Of a DNA stretch of 64,000 nucleotides, positions 1 to 12,235 are shown in pieces. Positions within the stretch are counted from its first letter, which is position 1. Every line of letters begins with the position of its first letter. The position numbers were made by a program, and so were the translations under genes. Below the pieces are notes generated by a model. The model ran no database searches. It saw only the letters and a program-made list of their open reading frames with translations, and was not told the DNA's origin. The stretch is from Dugong dugon (lineage: Eukaryota > Chordata > Mammalia > Sirenia > Dugongidae). The DNA is taken from the NCBI GenBank assembly GCA_030035585.1, contig CM057469.1:64931501-64995500 (forward strand), read 5' to 3'.

Positions 1-3000
1 ATGTCTAGTGATCGCGAGCATTTCCTCATGTATCTGCTGGCCATTTGAACGTCTTCTTTGGTGAAGTGTCTGTTCATTTCCTTTGCCCATTTTTAATAGG
101 ATTATTGTCTTTTTGTTGTAGAGGTGTTGGATTTTATTGTAGATTATGGAGATTAGAACATTGTCTGACTTGTACTGTCCAAAAATTATTTTCCCAGTCT
201 GTAGGTTCTCTTTTTACTCTTTTGGTGAAGTCTTTTGAAGAGCGTAAGTGTTTGATTTTTAAAAGATCCCAGGTATCTAGCTTATCTATTGGGGTATGTG
301 CATTGATGGTTATGGTTTGTATCCTGTTAATGCCATGTATTAAGGCCTGAAGTGTTGGTCCTATTTTTTCTTCTATGAACTTTATAGTTTTAGGCTTTAT
401 ATTCAGGTCTTTGATCCATTTTGAAGTAGTTTTTGTATACAGTGTGAGGTATGGGTCCTGTTTCATATTTTTGCAGATGGATATCCAGTTTTGCCAGCAC
501 TATTTGTTAAAAAGACCGTCTTTTCCCCATTTGATGGACTTTGGGCCCTTGTCGAAGATCAGGTGACCGTAGGTGGATGGATTTACATCTGGGTTCTCAA
601 TTCTGTTCCATTGGTCAATATATCTGCCGTTGTACCAGTACAGGCTGTTTTGACTACTGTAGCTGTATAGTAGGTTCTCAAGTCAGGTAGTGTGAGTCCT
701 CCAACTTTATTCTTCTTCAGTAGTGCTTTACATGTTAGGGGCTTCTTCCCTTTCCATATAATGTTAATGATTAGTTTTTCCATCTCTTTGAAGAATGTTG
801 CTGGTATTTGGATCAGGATTCCATTGTACTTGTAAATTGCTTTGGGTAGAATTGTCATTTTCACAATGTTGAGTCTGTCTATCCATGAGCATGGTATGTT
901 TTTCCATTTATGTAGATCCCTTTTGGGTTTCTTGCAGTAGTGTTTTGTAGTTTTCTTTGTATAGGTCTTTTACATCCCTGGTCAGATTTATTCCTAAGTA
1001 TTTTATCTTTTTAGGGGCTATTGAAAATGGTATTGTTTTCCTGATTTCCTTTTCATCATTCTCCTTATTGGTGTATAGGAATGCAAATGATTTTTAAATG
1101 TTTATCTTGTATCCTGCTACTCTGCTGAATCTTTCTATTAATTCCAGTAGATTTCTCGTAGAGTCTTTAGGGTTTTCTATGTATAGTGTCATATCATCTG
1201 CAAATAGGACAGTTTAACTTCTTCATTACCAATTTGGATGCCCTTTACTTCTTTTTCTTGCCTTATTGCTCTAGCTAGAACTTCCAGCACAATGTTAAAT
1301 AGGAGTGGTGATAAAGGGCATCCTTGTCTTGTTCTTGTTTTCAAGGGGAATGTTTTCAACCTCTCTCCATTAAGATGACATTGGCCATTGTTTTTACATA
1401 GATGCCCTTTATTAAGTTGAGAAAATTCTCTTCTGTACGTATTTTATTGAGGGTTTTTACCAGGAATGGGTGTTGGACTTTGTCAAATGCATTTTCGGTG
1501 TCAGTTGAGATGCTCATGTGATTCTTTTCCTTCCTTTTATTTATGTGGTGGATTACGTTGATTGATTTTCTAATGTTGAACCATCCTTGCATACCTGGTA
1601 TGAATCCTGCTTGGTCATGGTGTATTATTTTTTTGATTTGATGCTGAATTCTATTGGCTAGAATTTTGTTGAGAATTTTTGCATCTATATTCATGAGCGA
1701 TATTGATTTGTAATTTTCTTTTTTTGTGATGTCTTTTCCTGGTTTTGGTATCAGCGTTATGATGGCTTCATAGAATGAATTTGGAAGTGTTGCTTCCTCC
1801 TCTATGCTCTGAAATATCTTGAGTAGTACTGGTACAAGCTCTTCTGTAAATGTTTTGTAGAATTCTCCAGTGAAGCCATCTGTGCCAGGGCTTTTTTTCA
1901 TTGGGAGTTCTCTTATTACCTTTGCAATCTCTTCTCTTGTTATGAGTCTGTTCAGATTTTCAACATCACTTTGTTGTAGTTTGGGTAGGCCGTGTGTTTC
2001 TAGAAATTTATCCATTTCCTCTAGGTTTTCAAATTTGTTGAAGTATAGTTTCATAATATTCTGTTATAATCCTTTTTATTTCAGTTGGGTCTGTTGTAAT
2101 GTCCCCCATTTCATTTCTTATTTGGGTTATTTGTGTCTTCTCCTGTGTTTCTTTTGTCAGTCTGGCCAGTGGTTTGTCGATTTTGTTGATTCTTTCAGAG
2201 AACCAACTTTTGGTTTTGTTGATTCTTTCTATTGTTTTTCTGTTCTCTATTTCATTTATTCTGCTCTGATCTTTACTATTTCCTTTTTTCCATATGGTTG
2301 TGGGCTTTTTTTTGCTGTTCTCTTTCTATTTGTTTGAGTTCTGTAGTTAATGTTTTGATTTTGTCCCTTTCTTCTTTTTTGATATGTGCATCTATTGCTA
2401 TAAATTTTCCTCTGAGGACTGCCTTTGCTGTGTCCCAAAGGTTTTGGTATGATGTGTTTTCATTCTCATTTGATTCTAGGAATTTTTTGATTCCATCTCT
2501 GATTTCTTCTATTACCCAGTGATGTGTAAGTAGGGTATTGTTCAGTTTCCATGTAATTGATTTTTTTCCTTGCTCTTTCTATTGTTAATTTCTACCTTGA
2601 TGGCATTGTGGTCAGAGAAGATACTTTGCATTATCTCAACGTTTTGGATCCTGTTGATGATTTCTCTGTGGCCTAAGATGTGGTCTATTCTGGAGAATGT
2701 TCCATGTGCATTGGAAAAGAATGTGTACTTTTCCGCAGTTAGACAGAGTGTTCTATATATGTCTATGTGGTCAAGGTGACTGATTGTGCCCTTTAGGTCT
2801 TCTATATCTTTGCTGAGTTTCTTCTTAGTTGTTCTGTTCTTTACTGAGAGTGGTGTGTTGAAGTCTCCTACTAGTATTGTGGAACTGTCAATTTCTCTTT
2901 TCAGTGTTGTTAGAGTTTGTTTTATGTATTTTGGAGCCCTGTCATTGGTGCGTAGATGTTTATTATGCTTATGTCTTCAGCATGGCTCGTCCCCTTTATC

Positions 3001-3294
3001 ATTATAGTGTTCTTCTTTGTCTTTTACGGTAGATTTCATTATAAAGTCTATTTTATCTGAGATTAGAATTGTCACTCTTGCTCTTTTTTGGTGGTTGTTA
3101 GCTTGATGTATTTTTTTTCAACCTTTGACTTTCAATAAATTCACATCTTTGTTTCTAAGGTGTGTCTCTTGTAGACAGCATATTGATGGAGCCTGTTTTC
3201 TTATCCATTCTGTCACTCTCTGTCTCTTTATGGGTGCATTGATTCCATTTACATTCAGTGTAATTATTGCTAGATGTGAGTTTGTTGCTGTCAT
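1..3294 (-). pseudogene. L1-A ORF2 relic (endonuclease-reverse transcriptase)
   Basis: This is the remains of the L1 ORF2 protein, which nicks target DNA and reverse-transcribes L1 RNA at the nick. The start is taken as the ATG complement at 3292-3294, matching ORF2 starts in the other L1s here. The N-terminal endonuclease shows LNVNGI and QETH motifs within 3118-3294. The reverse transcriptase part shows PKPGKD and FIPGMQGW (within 1356-2054). The catalytic FADD is encoded at 1193-1204. The frame changes several times and there are in-frame stops, so no full protein is possible. The C-terminal cysteine-rich part lies beyond base 1. Confidence 0.9.
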
Positions 3295-3725
3295 TTTGTA
3301 GTGCTTTTTTTTTGTGGTGCCAAAGTTTTCTTTGTTCTTCTTACTCTCTTGTGCTGAGTTACTTTTTTTTGTGGAATTTTTTTTCATTTCTTTTGTTTTT
3401 GTAGGGTTTTCTTTTGTTGAGACTTTATGTTTGTCCTCTTTCTTTTTTTTTTTGTGAGTATGTTTGTTAACTTTCTTTGTGGTTACCATGAATTTTACCG
3501 TTATCTTTCTAAGTTTAAAGCAGTCTACCATTACTTGGTATCGCCTTGCTTTCCTCTCCATTGGAAGGTTCTATACCTATGCCGTTTATTCCCTCTTTTA
3601 TTGTTTTGATGTTGTTGTCATTTACTGATTAACTGCTCTGATTCCCTGTTGTATTCCTTTTGGTTTAGGGTAGTCCTTGAGAGTTTATTTCCTAGATTCG
3701 TATCTGGCAGGTACGATCCTGCGTC

Positions 3726-4870
3726 CTAGATTCTGCCTGTGTGCTGAAGCTGTTTGTCCTCAGATCGAAGAATTCCGTTTAATAATTCTTGTAAGTTTGG
3801 TTTGACTTTTACATATTCCCTTAATTTCTGTTTATCTGGAAATGACCTAATTTCACCATCAACTTTGAATGAGAGTTTTGCAGGATATATTATTTGTGGC
3901 TGGCAATTATTTTCTTTCAAGATTTTATATATGTCATCCTATTGCCTTCTTGCCTGCATGGTTCTGCCAAATAATCTGAGCTTAGTCTTATTGTTTCTCC
4001 TCTGTATGAGACTTCTTGTTTTTCACAAGCTTCTCTCAGGATTCTTTGTTTGTCTTTGGTTTTGGTAAGTGTGATTATGATATGCCTTGGTGATTTTGTT
4101 TTGGGGTCTCTCCTATATGGGGTTCGTTGAGCTTTTTGGATGGCCAGCTTTTCATCTTTCATGATATTGGGGAAGTTTTCTCTCAGCAGTTCTTCAATGA
4201 TCCTCTCTGTGTTTTCTTTTTTCTCCCGTTCTAGAATTCCAATCACTCAGAAATTTTTGCTTTTGATAGTATCCCACATAATTCTCAGGGTCTCTTCATT
4301 TTTCTTTGTTCTTTTTTCTGAGTTTTCCTCAGAGTTTATCCAAGTGTTTGTCTTCAATTCCACTGATCCTGTCTTCCACTGTTTCAAATCTGCTTCTCAG
4401 CCCTTCTATGACACCGTGCATTTCTGAAATCTTATTGTTTATCTTTTGGATTTCTAATTGTTGTTTTTGTATAATTTCTCCTTGTGAATTTATTTGGGCA
4501 TTTTGTTCCTGCATTATTTTCCTGAATTCTTCCAATCTTTTTGTCTGTATTTTCCATGAATTTGTGTATTTTTTCTTCATGTTTGTCAGCTTTTTGCCTC
4601 AGCTCTTGGAGATTTCTGAGTATTAGAGATTTGAATTCCTATCAGGTAGTTCTAGTGCTTTTTCTTCCACTGGAGAGTCATCTGGTGTTTTCTTTTTTTT
4701 TTTTTTTTTTTTTTTTGATGCCTACTGGAACCATCCTCTCCTGTTTATGTAAATTTTTTGATATTGTCTTCTGTCTTCGGGGCATTCAGTAGTTATTTTT
4801 CTCATTTATTGATTGTAGATTTGTTTGTTTCATCCCCTTTTTTTGTTTTTTAAATTTAACTATGTCTGAG
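3726..4870 (-). pseudogene. L1-A ORF1 relic (RNA-binding chaperone)
   Basis: ORF1p is the trimeric RNA-binding partner of ORF2p. Visible parts in order on the minus strand are a coiled-coil segment rich in E, Q, K and I (4329-4580, with QKQQLEIQKINNKISEM), the RRM-like core (3917-4246, with NFPNIMKDEKL and SPRHIIITL) and the C-terminal domain (3726-3920, with KLSFKVDGEIRSFPDKQKL). The three parts lie in different frames, and an A24 run sits near the N-terminal side. The start codon is uncertain; the upstream limit is set by comparison with L1-C. Non-functional. Confidence 0.85.
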
Positions 4871-6665
4871 CAGGCAGTCTGTGTGTTCTTTGTTATTTGC
4901 TCATCTGTGGGCACAATACTTTTTGCCTCTTTCTCCAATTGGCAAGGTCAGCCACTCAGATATGGTACGGCAGGGCAGGTCTAGCTGAAGAGGAGTTACT
5001 GGGACAGATTGTTTGTGGCACTTACTACAGCCACCAAAGCAGGTCGGTAATCAGTGCAGGGCAGGTTCCGGTAGGCCATGCCTGTGCTGCTTGGTGGTGT
5101 GATGTCAAGCGCATAGTGCAGGTAGGCAGGATGCAGTGGGGAGATTGTTATGTGTGGAAGTATGATGGACATGGGAGAGAGGAGAGAGGAACAGGATCCA
5201 AAAACATACAAACAAACAAAAAAGAATGTTAGGGGAGCTTGCCGTTCGAATGGAGAGATGAGAGACTATGAAAAGGAGAAAAACAGAAAGGGGAAGAGGA
5301 AAAAAGTGAAGAAAAGAATGAATAAATAAAAATCGGAAACATTAAATAACTGCAACGTTCTCAGGGATCACAACAGTGCAGCTATGAGCTCTGGCGAAGT
5401 TGCTCTCAGGTGTTGCAGTACAGCCTGGCTAGAAGGTGTAGAGGTATACAATGCCTGGTATTCAGGGATCAGAAAGAGAAGGAAGATATAGAGAGATAAG
5501 AAACTGAGCAATGAAGAAAGACAAAAAGGCAAAAAGAGGGAAAAGAAAACAAAACAAATAAAAAAAAAAGAACAAGAAAGGCCCCCAAAAAAACAGAAAA
5601 AAAAAAAATGAAAAAAGATATGCCCTCAGGGATCCCTATGCACGTCTGTGCAAGCCGAGGGGGAAGTCTCCTTGCCACGCAGCACTGCCTGGCCAGAAAG
5701 GGCTCCCAACTCAAGAAAAGGAAAAGAAAACAACCAAACAATTCAAAACAAACAAATGAACAAAAGCCCTGGGACCCCACCAGCACAGCAGTCCAGACCG
5801 GGAAGCAGCTCCACACTCGAACGGAACTCCACAGCCCCTCAGGAAGAAGCAAAGATTGCACACGGAACCAGGTATTTGAGCTAAAGGTGGGGGGTGTTGA
5901 GAGGTAAGGAAGAAATCAAAAGAAGGAGAAAAAAAAAGCAACAGCAGCAGCCAACAAATGGCACTCAGAGAGCCAGCTAGTGTGGGCTGGTGTTTCTTGG
6001 ACAAGATACTGTGTCCGCGGGAAGCAGAGTTGCCTGAGTGTGGGTGAAGAAGGGTCGGGAGTGGGAAAGCCTATATCACAAATTACCGGGTCTCTGCAGC
6101 TCCTCAGGAAGAAGCAAAGATGGTGTACAGAGGCAGGTATTTGAGCGAAAGGAGGGGGAGGTGGTGAGAGGTAAGGAAGAAATCAAAAGAAGCGTAGAAA
6201 AGCAACACCAGCAGCCAACAAATGGCACTTAGAGAGCCGGCCTGTTTGGGTGTGTTGAATCTAAGCAGCTGGTGATTCCCAGTGAAGAGATTGTGGCTGC
6301 AGGAAGCAGAGGAGGCTGAGTCAGGGAAAAAGAGTGAGGGGGTGAGAAAGCGTATATTGCAAATTACTGGTCGTTTTGTCTCCCCCTGGATGCTGCTTTC
6401 TCATACCCCCTGTTTGCTGGTCTCTGATAGGAGTCCAAGATGGTGGATCCACACCACGTTAGCTCGTAGGGGACCTCTGCATGAATCTCTCCTCGCTCTC
6501 TGTTCTCTGTCAGTTTTCTCACTCCATTTGATGCTTGGCTGAGTTCTTTATCTCTTCATTTGATTTTTTAGGGTTTCAGGATTGTTGTATTCTCTGTTCA
6601 GCTTAGTTTTTCGGATCTTTGCTGTGGAGGGACAGCATGGTGCTTCTGCCTAGAGCACCATTTTC
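4870..6665 (-). promoter_or_regulatory. L1-A 5' UTR (promoter region) with diverged direct repeats
   Basis: This GC-richer stretch upstream of ORF1 is the position of the L1 internal promoter. It is built from imperfect direct repeats. The block around 5832-5990 recurs at about 6096-6245 (shared 'caggaagaagcaaagat', then 'gaggtaaggaagaaatcaaa'). A second motif, 'gaagcagag' followed by a gtgggaaagc/ggtgagaaagc-like string, recurs near 6020 and 6303. Shorter 'cagggatc/ctgggacc' starts occur at 5362, 5627 and 5767. L1-C carries the same kind of 5' UTR. Open frames here (for example 5469-5861, very F-rich) are by-products and not genes. Confidence 0.7.
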
Positions 6666-6717
6666 TGCAATTCATGATTATTTTAACATTAGATTAAAAT
6701 AAAATACATAAAGAGAC

Positions 6718-7123
6718 TCATCTTAGTTTTCTAATGCTGCTATAAAAGAAATAACACAAGAAGGTGTTTTTAACAAACAAATTTATTTTCTCACAGTTTA
6801 AGAGGCTAGAAGTCCAAACTCCGCATGCCAGCTCTAAGGGAAGACTTTCTCTGTCAGCTCTGGTTCTTGTTTCTTCAGCTTGTTTCCTGGTTCCTTGGAG
6901 GTTTCCGTGTGGTTTGGCATCAATCTTCCCCCATCTCTGCTTCTTTTGCTTGCTTGTTTCATCTCTTTTATATTTCAAAAGAGATTGACTTAAGATACAC
7001 CCTACACTAATCTTGTCTTATTAACATAAAAAGGCAACTCATTCCCAAATGGGATTATAGCCACAGGCATAGAGGTTAGGATTTAGAACACATATTTTTG
7101 GGGATACAATTCAATCCATAACA
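6718..7123 (-). mobile_element. MaLR-type LTR (3' LTR of an element on the minus strand)
   Basis: On the minus strand this begins like the other MaLR LTRs here (complement of 'caattcaatccataaca' at the right end) and ends with the typical 'tttctgttatagcagcactagatgac'-like string, seen at the left as 'ctaatgctgctataaaag'. An AATAAA-type signal before a 'tttctc' string matches the LTR polyadenylation site. It joins directly to MaLR internal sequence at 7124. Confidence 0.75.
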
Positions 7124-8677
7124 TTCCACATTTTGACCCCCAAAATTCATGTCCTTGCCACATGCAAAACACATTCCCCCCATCATATCATCCCAAAAGT
7201 CTTAAATCAACTCCAAGCCCAAAAATCTCATCTTCTGAATCGTCTAAATCAAATATGGATGAGACTTAGGCATATTCCATCCAGGGGCAAAATTTCTCTT
7301 CATCTGTGAACCTGTGAAATCCAGAATACAGTTTATCAGCTTCCTAAATACTATGCTGGAACAGGCACAAGGTAGACATTTCCATTACAAATAGGAGAAA
7401 TTGGAGGTAAAGAAGGGATAACAGATGCCAAGGAAATCCAAAGCCCAGCAGAACAATGTATATTAGCTCTCAAGGCTTGAAAATAATCCTCTGTTCTCTG
7501 GGACCATCTTGCAACGGCTCTGCCCTCTAGACTCTGGGTATTGACCATGTTCTCCAGATTCTGGGTAGAGGCTCCTCAACTTTGGGATTTAGCTTTGCCT
7601 TCCAGGCCCACTGGGATGACAACTCTGCTCCATCCGAGTGGCAATCCCTTCCCCTCAACCCCGCAGTCTCCATTCTTCTTCCCCTTGGGCATGGCGGCCC
7701 CACTCCCTCAGCTTTAAGTGGTGGCCCCATCACCCTGGCACACCTTAACAATAGCCTCACATTCCAGAACGAAGTTGATGAATATCTAACTCTTTGAAGT
7801 CTAGCAGGTTGTGGCCCCACCGTTTGAGATCCAGGAGAATGTAGCCCCACCTTTTGAAACTGAGAAGGCTCTGCTTCCTGTGGTTCTTTCAAAAGGTCTG
7901 CTGATCTCCGAACTGCTCCAGTAATAGTCCTTTTCTTTTCTTGGAGAACAACAGATATAGTACCTTTGGCCTATTTCCTGCCTGTAGAATTCCAAGAGGC
8001 CGGCAGTGTTCTTTCCTTTCATTCTTTCTCTGTCCCCTTCAGGCTAAGCTGATAGGTTTTCTGCTGTGGTAGTTGGTTAGATCCATCAGCGACAGGCTTA
8101 ATTTCCTTAACAAAAGATTGTGTAGCCATGTCCTTGGTGAACATTCTAGGACACTTGACCTTAGTTTGTACAACAGAATTTTCCAAACATTTAAGTTTTG
8201 TTCTCATTTTGCACAGTTCATTTTTATGTTTATCTCTTTCCTCTCACATTTTACTATAAGTGGCAAGGAAAAACCATGTGGCCTCTTTAACATCTTGCTT
8301 AGAAATCTCCTCAGCCGGACATCCAAGTTCATCAGTCACAAGTTCTACCTTCCACCAAACATTGGAACATAATTTAGACAAATTCTTTGCCACTGCATAA
8401 GAAAGCATTGCCTTTCCTTTATTGTTCAATATAGTGTTTATCATTTTCTTTTAAAGTCTTACCAGAAACACATTTAATGTTTGCATTTCTAGCAACATTC
8501 CATTGCTGGTGCCATATGTATTCTCTAAGAAAATAGAGACTTTCTCTATAGCTCTCCTTAATTCCTTCTGAGTCCTCACCACAATTGCCATTGACATCCA
8601 TAATTCTACCAACAGTCTCTTCAAGGCAATCTAGGATTTTACTATTATGCACCTTAAGATTCTTCCAGCCTCTACCC
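7124..8677 (-). mobile_element. MaLR internal region, long form, truncated by an RTE insertion
   Basis: The region next to the LTR matches, in reverse complement, the internal part of the complete MaLR element at 57283-58268, for example around the strings 'cttggagttaagac' and 'gagaacagaggattatttt'. It continues for about 1.55 kb, longer than the 986-bp internal part of that element. The far end ('cttccagcctctaccca', ending at 8677) resembles sequence near the 5' start of MaLR internal regions as I know them. The RTE then cuts it off. No retroviral gag, pol or env frame is present, as expected for MaLR elements. Confidence 0.7.
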
Positions 8678-9775
8678 ATTGACAATGCGAAGACATTCGA
8701 CTTTGTGGATCATAACAAATTATGGATGACATTGCAAAGAATGATAATTGCAGAACACTTAATTGTGCCCAAGAAGAACCTGAACATAGACCAAGAGGCA
8801 GTAGTTCAAACAGAACAAGGGGATACTGCATGGTTTAAACTAGGAAAAGGTGTGGATCAAGTTTGTATCCTTTCACCGTACTTATTCAATCTGTATGCTG
8901 AGCAAATAATCCGAGAAGCTGGACTGTATGCAGAACAGGACATCAGGACTGGAAGAAGACTCATTAACAACCTGTGTTATGCAGACGACACAGCCTTGCT
9001 TGTGGAAAGTGAAGAGGGCTTGAAGCACTTACTGATGATGATCAGAGACCACAGCCTTCACTATGCATTACACCTGAACATAAAGAAAACAATAAATTCT
9101 CACAACTGAACCAAGAAGCAAAGTCATGATAAATGGAGAAAAGATTAATGTTGTCAAGGATTTCATTTTATTTGGATCCACAATTAATGCCCATGGAAGC
9201 AGCAGTCAAGAAATCAGAAGACACATTGCATTGGGCAAATCTGCTGCAAAAGACCTCTTTCAAGTGTTAAACAGATGTCACTTTAAGGACTAAGGCGCGC
9301 CTGACCCAAGCCCTGATGTTTTCAATCGCTTCTTATGCGTGCAAAAGCTGAACAATAAATAAGGAAGCCCGAAAAAGAATTGACGCCTTTGAATTATAGT
9401 GTTGGTGAAGACTACTGAATATACCATGGGCTGCCAGAAGAATGAACAAATCTGTCTTGGAAGAAGTACAACAAGAATGCTCCTTGGAAGCAAGGATGAC
9501 TAGACTTCATCTCAAATACTTTGGACATGCTATCAGGAGGGACCAGTCCCTGGAGAAAGACATGATGCTTGATAAAGCAGAAGGTCAGCGAAAAAGAGGA
9601 AGACCCTCAACCAGATGGACTGACACATTGGCTGCAACAATCGGCTCAAACACAGCAATGATTGTGAGGATGGTGCAGAACCAGGCAGTGTTTCATTTTG
9701 TTGTACGTAGGGTCGCTAATGAGTCGGAACCAACTCGAGGGCACCTAACAACAACAGCAACAGAGTTAATATTGA
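8678..9775 (+). mobile_element. RTE (BovB-like) LINE, 5'-truncated copy
   Basis: This copy starts in the reverse transcriptase region, at the string for a D-x-A-K-x-F-D motif (cgaagacattcgactttgtgg), and runs to the element's 3' end, marked by 'gagtcggaaccaactcgag' and 'cctaacaacaaca'. The catalytic YADD motif (LCYADDTALL) is readable at about 8977-9000. After the stop at 9109 another frame continues (9442-9786, with RRDQSLEKDMML and KRGRPSTRWTD), which is the usual C-terminal region of this family. Frameshifts separate the parts. The element sits directly against the MaLR internal sequence, which does not resume on the right. Confidence 0.88.
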
Positions 9776-9786
9776 AATTAATTTAA
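8678..9786 (+). pseudogene. RTE ORF2 relic (reverse transcriptase and C-terminal part)
   Basis: A partial RTE polyprotein relic. Readable segments are palm motifs with YADD (8678-9109) and the C-terminal HAIRRDQSLEKDMML / KRGRPSTRW segment (9442-9786), in different frames. The endonuclease and the first part of the reverse transcriptase are missing. It is non-functional. Confidence 0.8.
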
Positions 9787-11764
9787 ATTATTTTAATAAA
9801 GATGTTTTACACGATTTTGAAGATGACAAACATTCTTCAGGTGAAAATCATTTTTATAAAAATTATCTTTGTTCAGTTTGGATTTTTGAATCAAATATTT
9901 CTTTGCACTTATTTCCTGGGCATGATCTGATGATGAGTTTCTACATCAGCTAGTTTCTGTTCACTCGTCTTCTCATATTTGTAGACATTTACAAGTCAGA
10001 GTTTTTTCCAAGCTTTTATTCCCCGTCTTCTTACTTTAGCTTTTCCTTGAGATAGTGAATGTGTAAAAGAGAAAAGACTGTTTATTTCCTCCCTTTTAAT
10101 AATATTCAGAAAGCAGCAATCCTGTGGTATGGAGTTAAAAATATTTCCTTCAGAGTGATGCTATACTTTTGTGGGGTCTTCTGTGGTTTTATGCTTGAAA
10201 TGGGAATCTGGAGACCAGAGAGTGCTTTGCATTATTTCTACTTTTTTCTTTCTTTTCTTTTCATTGTAATCTTCTGTAATACTATCCAAAGGCATTGGTT
10301 TGTTCAATTTAACTAAATTAAAACATTTTTGTATTCTTTAGGTTTTGTAATATGTCCCTCCATCTTGAAGAGCACTTTTGGATAATGTATGTGAATCATC
10401 TTGGTAATAGTAAATATAAATTATTGAGAGGAATCATTCTTTTAATAATCAGGGATAAAGTCATTACCTTGTGTGGTTTTACATACATGCACAATTTAAT
10501 GATACCCCTAGAGAGCTAGAGAGCAGCATTTGTCATGCATTTGTGACTGAACGTCATATATTCCACATGTGAGTGTTATCATTCCACGGTGGAAGGAGGC
10601 TGAGACTATTCATGCGCAATGAAAAGAGAAAAAGAAAAACCAAAGGGTTCTTTAATGTAGGTAAAGTTAGATGCTAATAATCCTCATTATTATGAACTCT
10701 CAAACTGCATTAAAATACACAAACAAATTAATATCCTTTCCCAAAGAATATGTAAAACACTTCCTCCCCAGTTCTTCTGAAGTTCTACTGTGGAATTTTC
10801 CCTTTGACACTTTAAGTGCCTAAATTTTCTAGCAAGAGAATCCCTTTGAAGTCCATCTGAAGTAGTGTCAAAACATACGGGACAAAATCAAAGAAAATTT
10901 TTTTAAAGATTTTCTTTAAAAGATGTGGAAAACGCTTCTTTAAGAGAATAGGCTGGAGCGCAGTAAGATGCTTACGTTGCAAATGATGTTTGTTTTTTTA
11001 AGAGGAGGCTAGTGTGGGGGGGCAGGGTGGAGAGCAGGATATTAAATCCTGATCTCTTTTCCTCTTAATCAGGACCAAAGTTGTGATATTATTTAGTTCT
11101 AGTTTAGACATAAACATTTTCAGATTTATGCTGTATGTGTCCCTTGTTACAGCTTTTTTCATTTTGAAGACAAACAATTCAGATGTGTTTAAATTTTTAT
11201 CCACGTAGATTCCAGATTTTATTTACACGTTCTTTTTTTATGCACTACACCACCAAATATTTTAGAAAACTAAAAAAGAGCAAAAAGAGATTAATAGTTG
11301 TAAACATTAATTAGGGTCTACATGGGGTCTACTAATGAATGAATTGTAAACTGAGTTGGCTGAAAAGAAGTGTCTGGTAATTTTTAATTACCATAAGCTC
11401 TGCTTATTTGTAAGTATTTGGAAAAATCACATTCTTACTTATTCCTATAAAATCTGTAAATTATTTGGGGCACAGTGATTCTATAATCCTAGTTTTCAGA
11501 TTTGCAGGGATAATTAAGTAAAGAATGCGGGAGGCTAAAAAAACAACTTTATATTTATTATAATATGGTATTATCAGTAGAAACTCACAGTTCCTGTTGA
11601 GTATTCCATCTCCAAACCCCACTGACATTTGAAATTCAACATTTCCCCAAATGAATTTGCTATATTTTGTATGCTCCTGACTCACTATATCCACTCGTTC
11701 CATTCTAGTCTTTATCTCAGTTAATGCTACCATTTTTCTTCCAAATATCAAGACTAGAAACTTT
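9776..11764. other. AT-rich sequence without recognisable gene or repeat
   Basis: I see no convincing gene, SINE or LTR here. Open frames are short and without known motifs. Small A/T-rich strings occur (for example around 11560-11590). It may be unique DNA or repeats too old to recognise by eye. Confidence 0.5.
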
Positions 11765-12235
11765 GAATGATTATTAATTCTTTTTTCTCCTTCCCTAATC
11801 TAGTGTCCCAGTCATTCACCAAGTTCCAAGTACCGTGCTTCTGTGTATATTTCATATACATATCCAACTACCCATTCCCACTACCATAATTATGTCTTGC
11901 TCAGACTGTTCTTAGTCTCTCTTGCACCACCTTATCACTGACAGTTGTTTTCTTTCCAAATACAAGTCAGAGGGCTCCTGCTTAAAAATAATAATAATAA
12001 TAATTTGAATAAATTGCTTAATTTGAAAAACAATGCCTTCAGTATCTCAACTGGTATCATTCAAGCCTCGTATTTCAGTATGTTCCATCATGTTCTTGAT
12101 TTTTCATTCATACCAGAAAAGTCAGTCCGCCTTGAACCTACCTTTCACTTACATGTCTCTGTGTGTTTGTCCATGCTGTTCTGAGCCCGGAAATTCCTGC
12201 CTTCAAATTCCCACCACACTTCACCATCCATATTG
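11765..12235 (+). repeat. L2 LINE relic (probable)
   Basis: The text follows the course of the mammalian L2 3' region: a string like 'tttctttccaaatacaagtcag...ctcctgctt', then 'tgtgtttgtccatgctgttct', then 'aattcctgccttcaaattc'. Similarity is by eye only and old. An (AAT)n run at about 11986-12004 interrupts it. Confidence 0.5.

Larger units (their letters stand above)
1..6665 (-). mobile_element. L1-A: L1 LINE, near full length, 3' end outside window
   Basis: Read on the minus strand, this stretch has the L1 order: a long 5' UTR (about 4870-6665), an ORF1 relic (3726-4870), an inter-ORF spacer and ORF2 (from 3294 down past base 1). Base 1 matches about base 31217 of L1-C, so roughly 1.5 kb of ORF2 end and 3' UTR lies before the window. 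The 5' end is placed where similarity to L1-C's 5' end stops, just after the complement of the shared 'cagaagc' motif. The 5' UTR contains imperfect direct repeats. Stops and frameshifts break both ORFs, so the copy cannot be active. A run of 24 T (A on the coding strand) at 4693-4716 interrupts ORF1. The right flank is the MaLR LTR at 6718; the target-site duplication cannot be tested because the left end is missing. Confidence 0.93.

Noticed and set aside
5469-5861. A 130-codon F-rich, membrane-like frame
   Set aside because: It is the complement of A/G-rich L1-A 5' UTR sequence; the hydrophobic run comes from T-rich strings.
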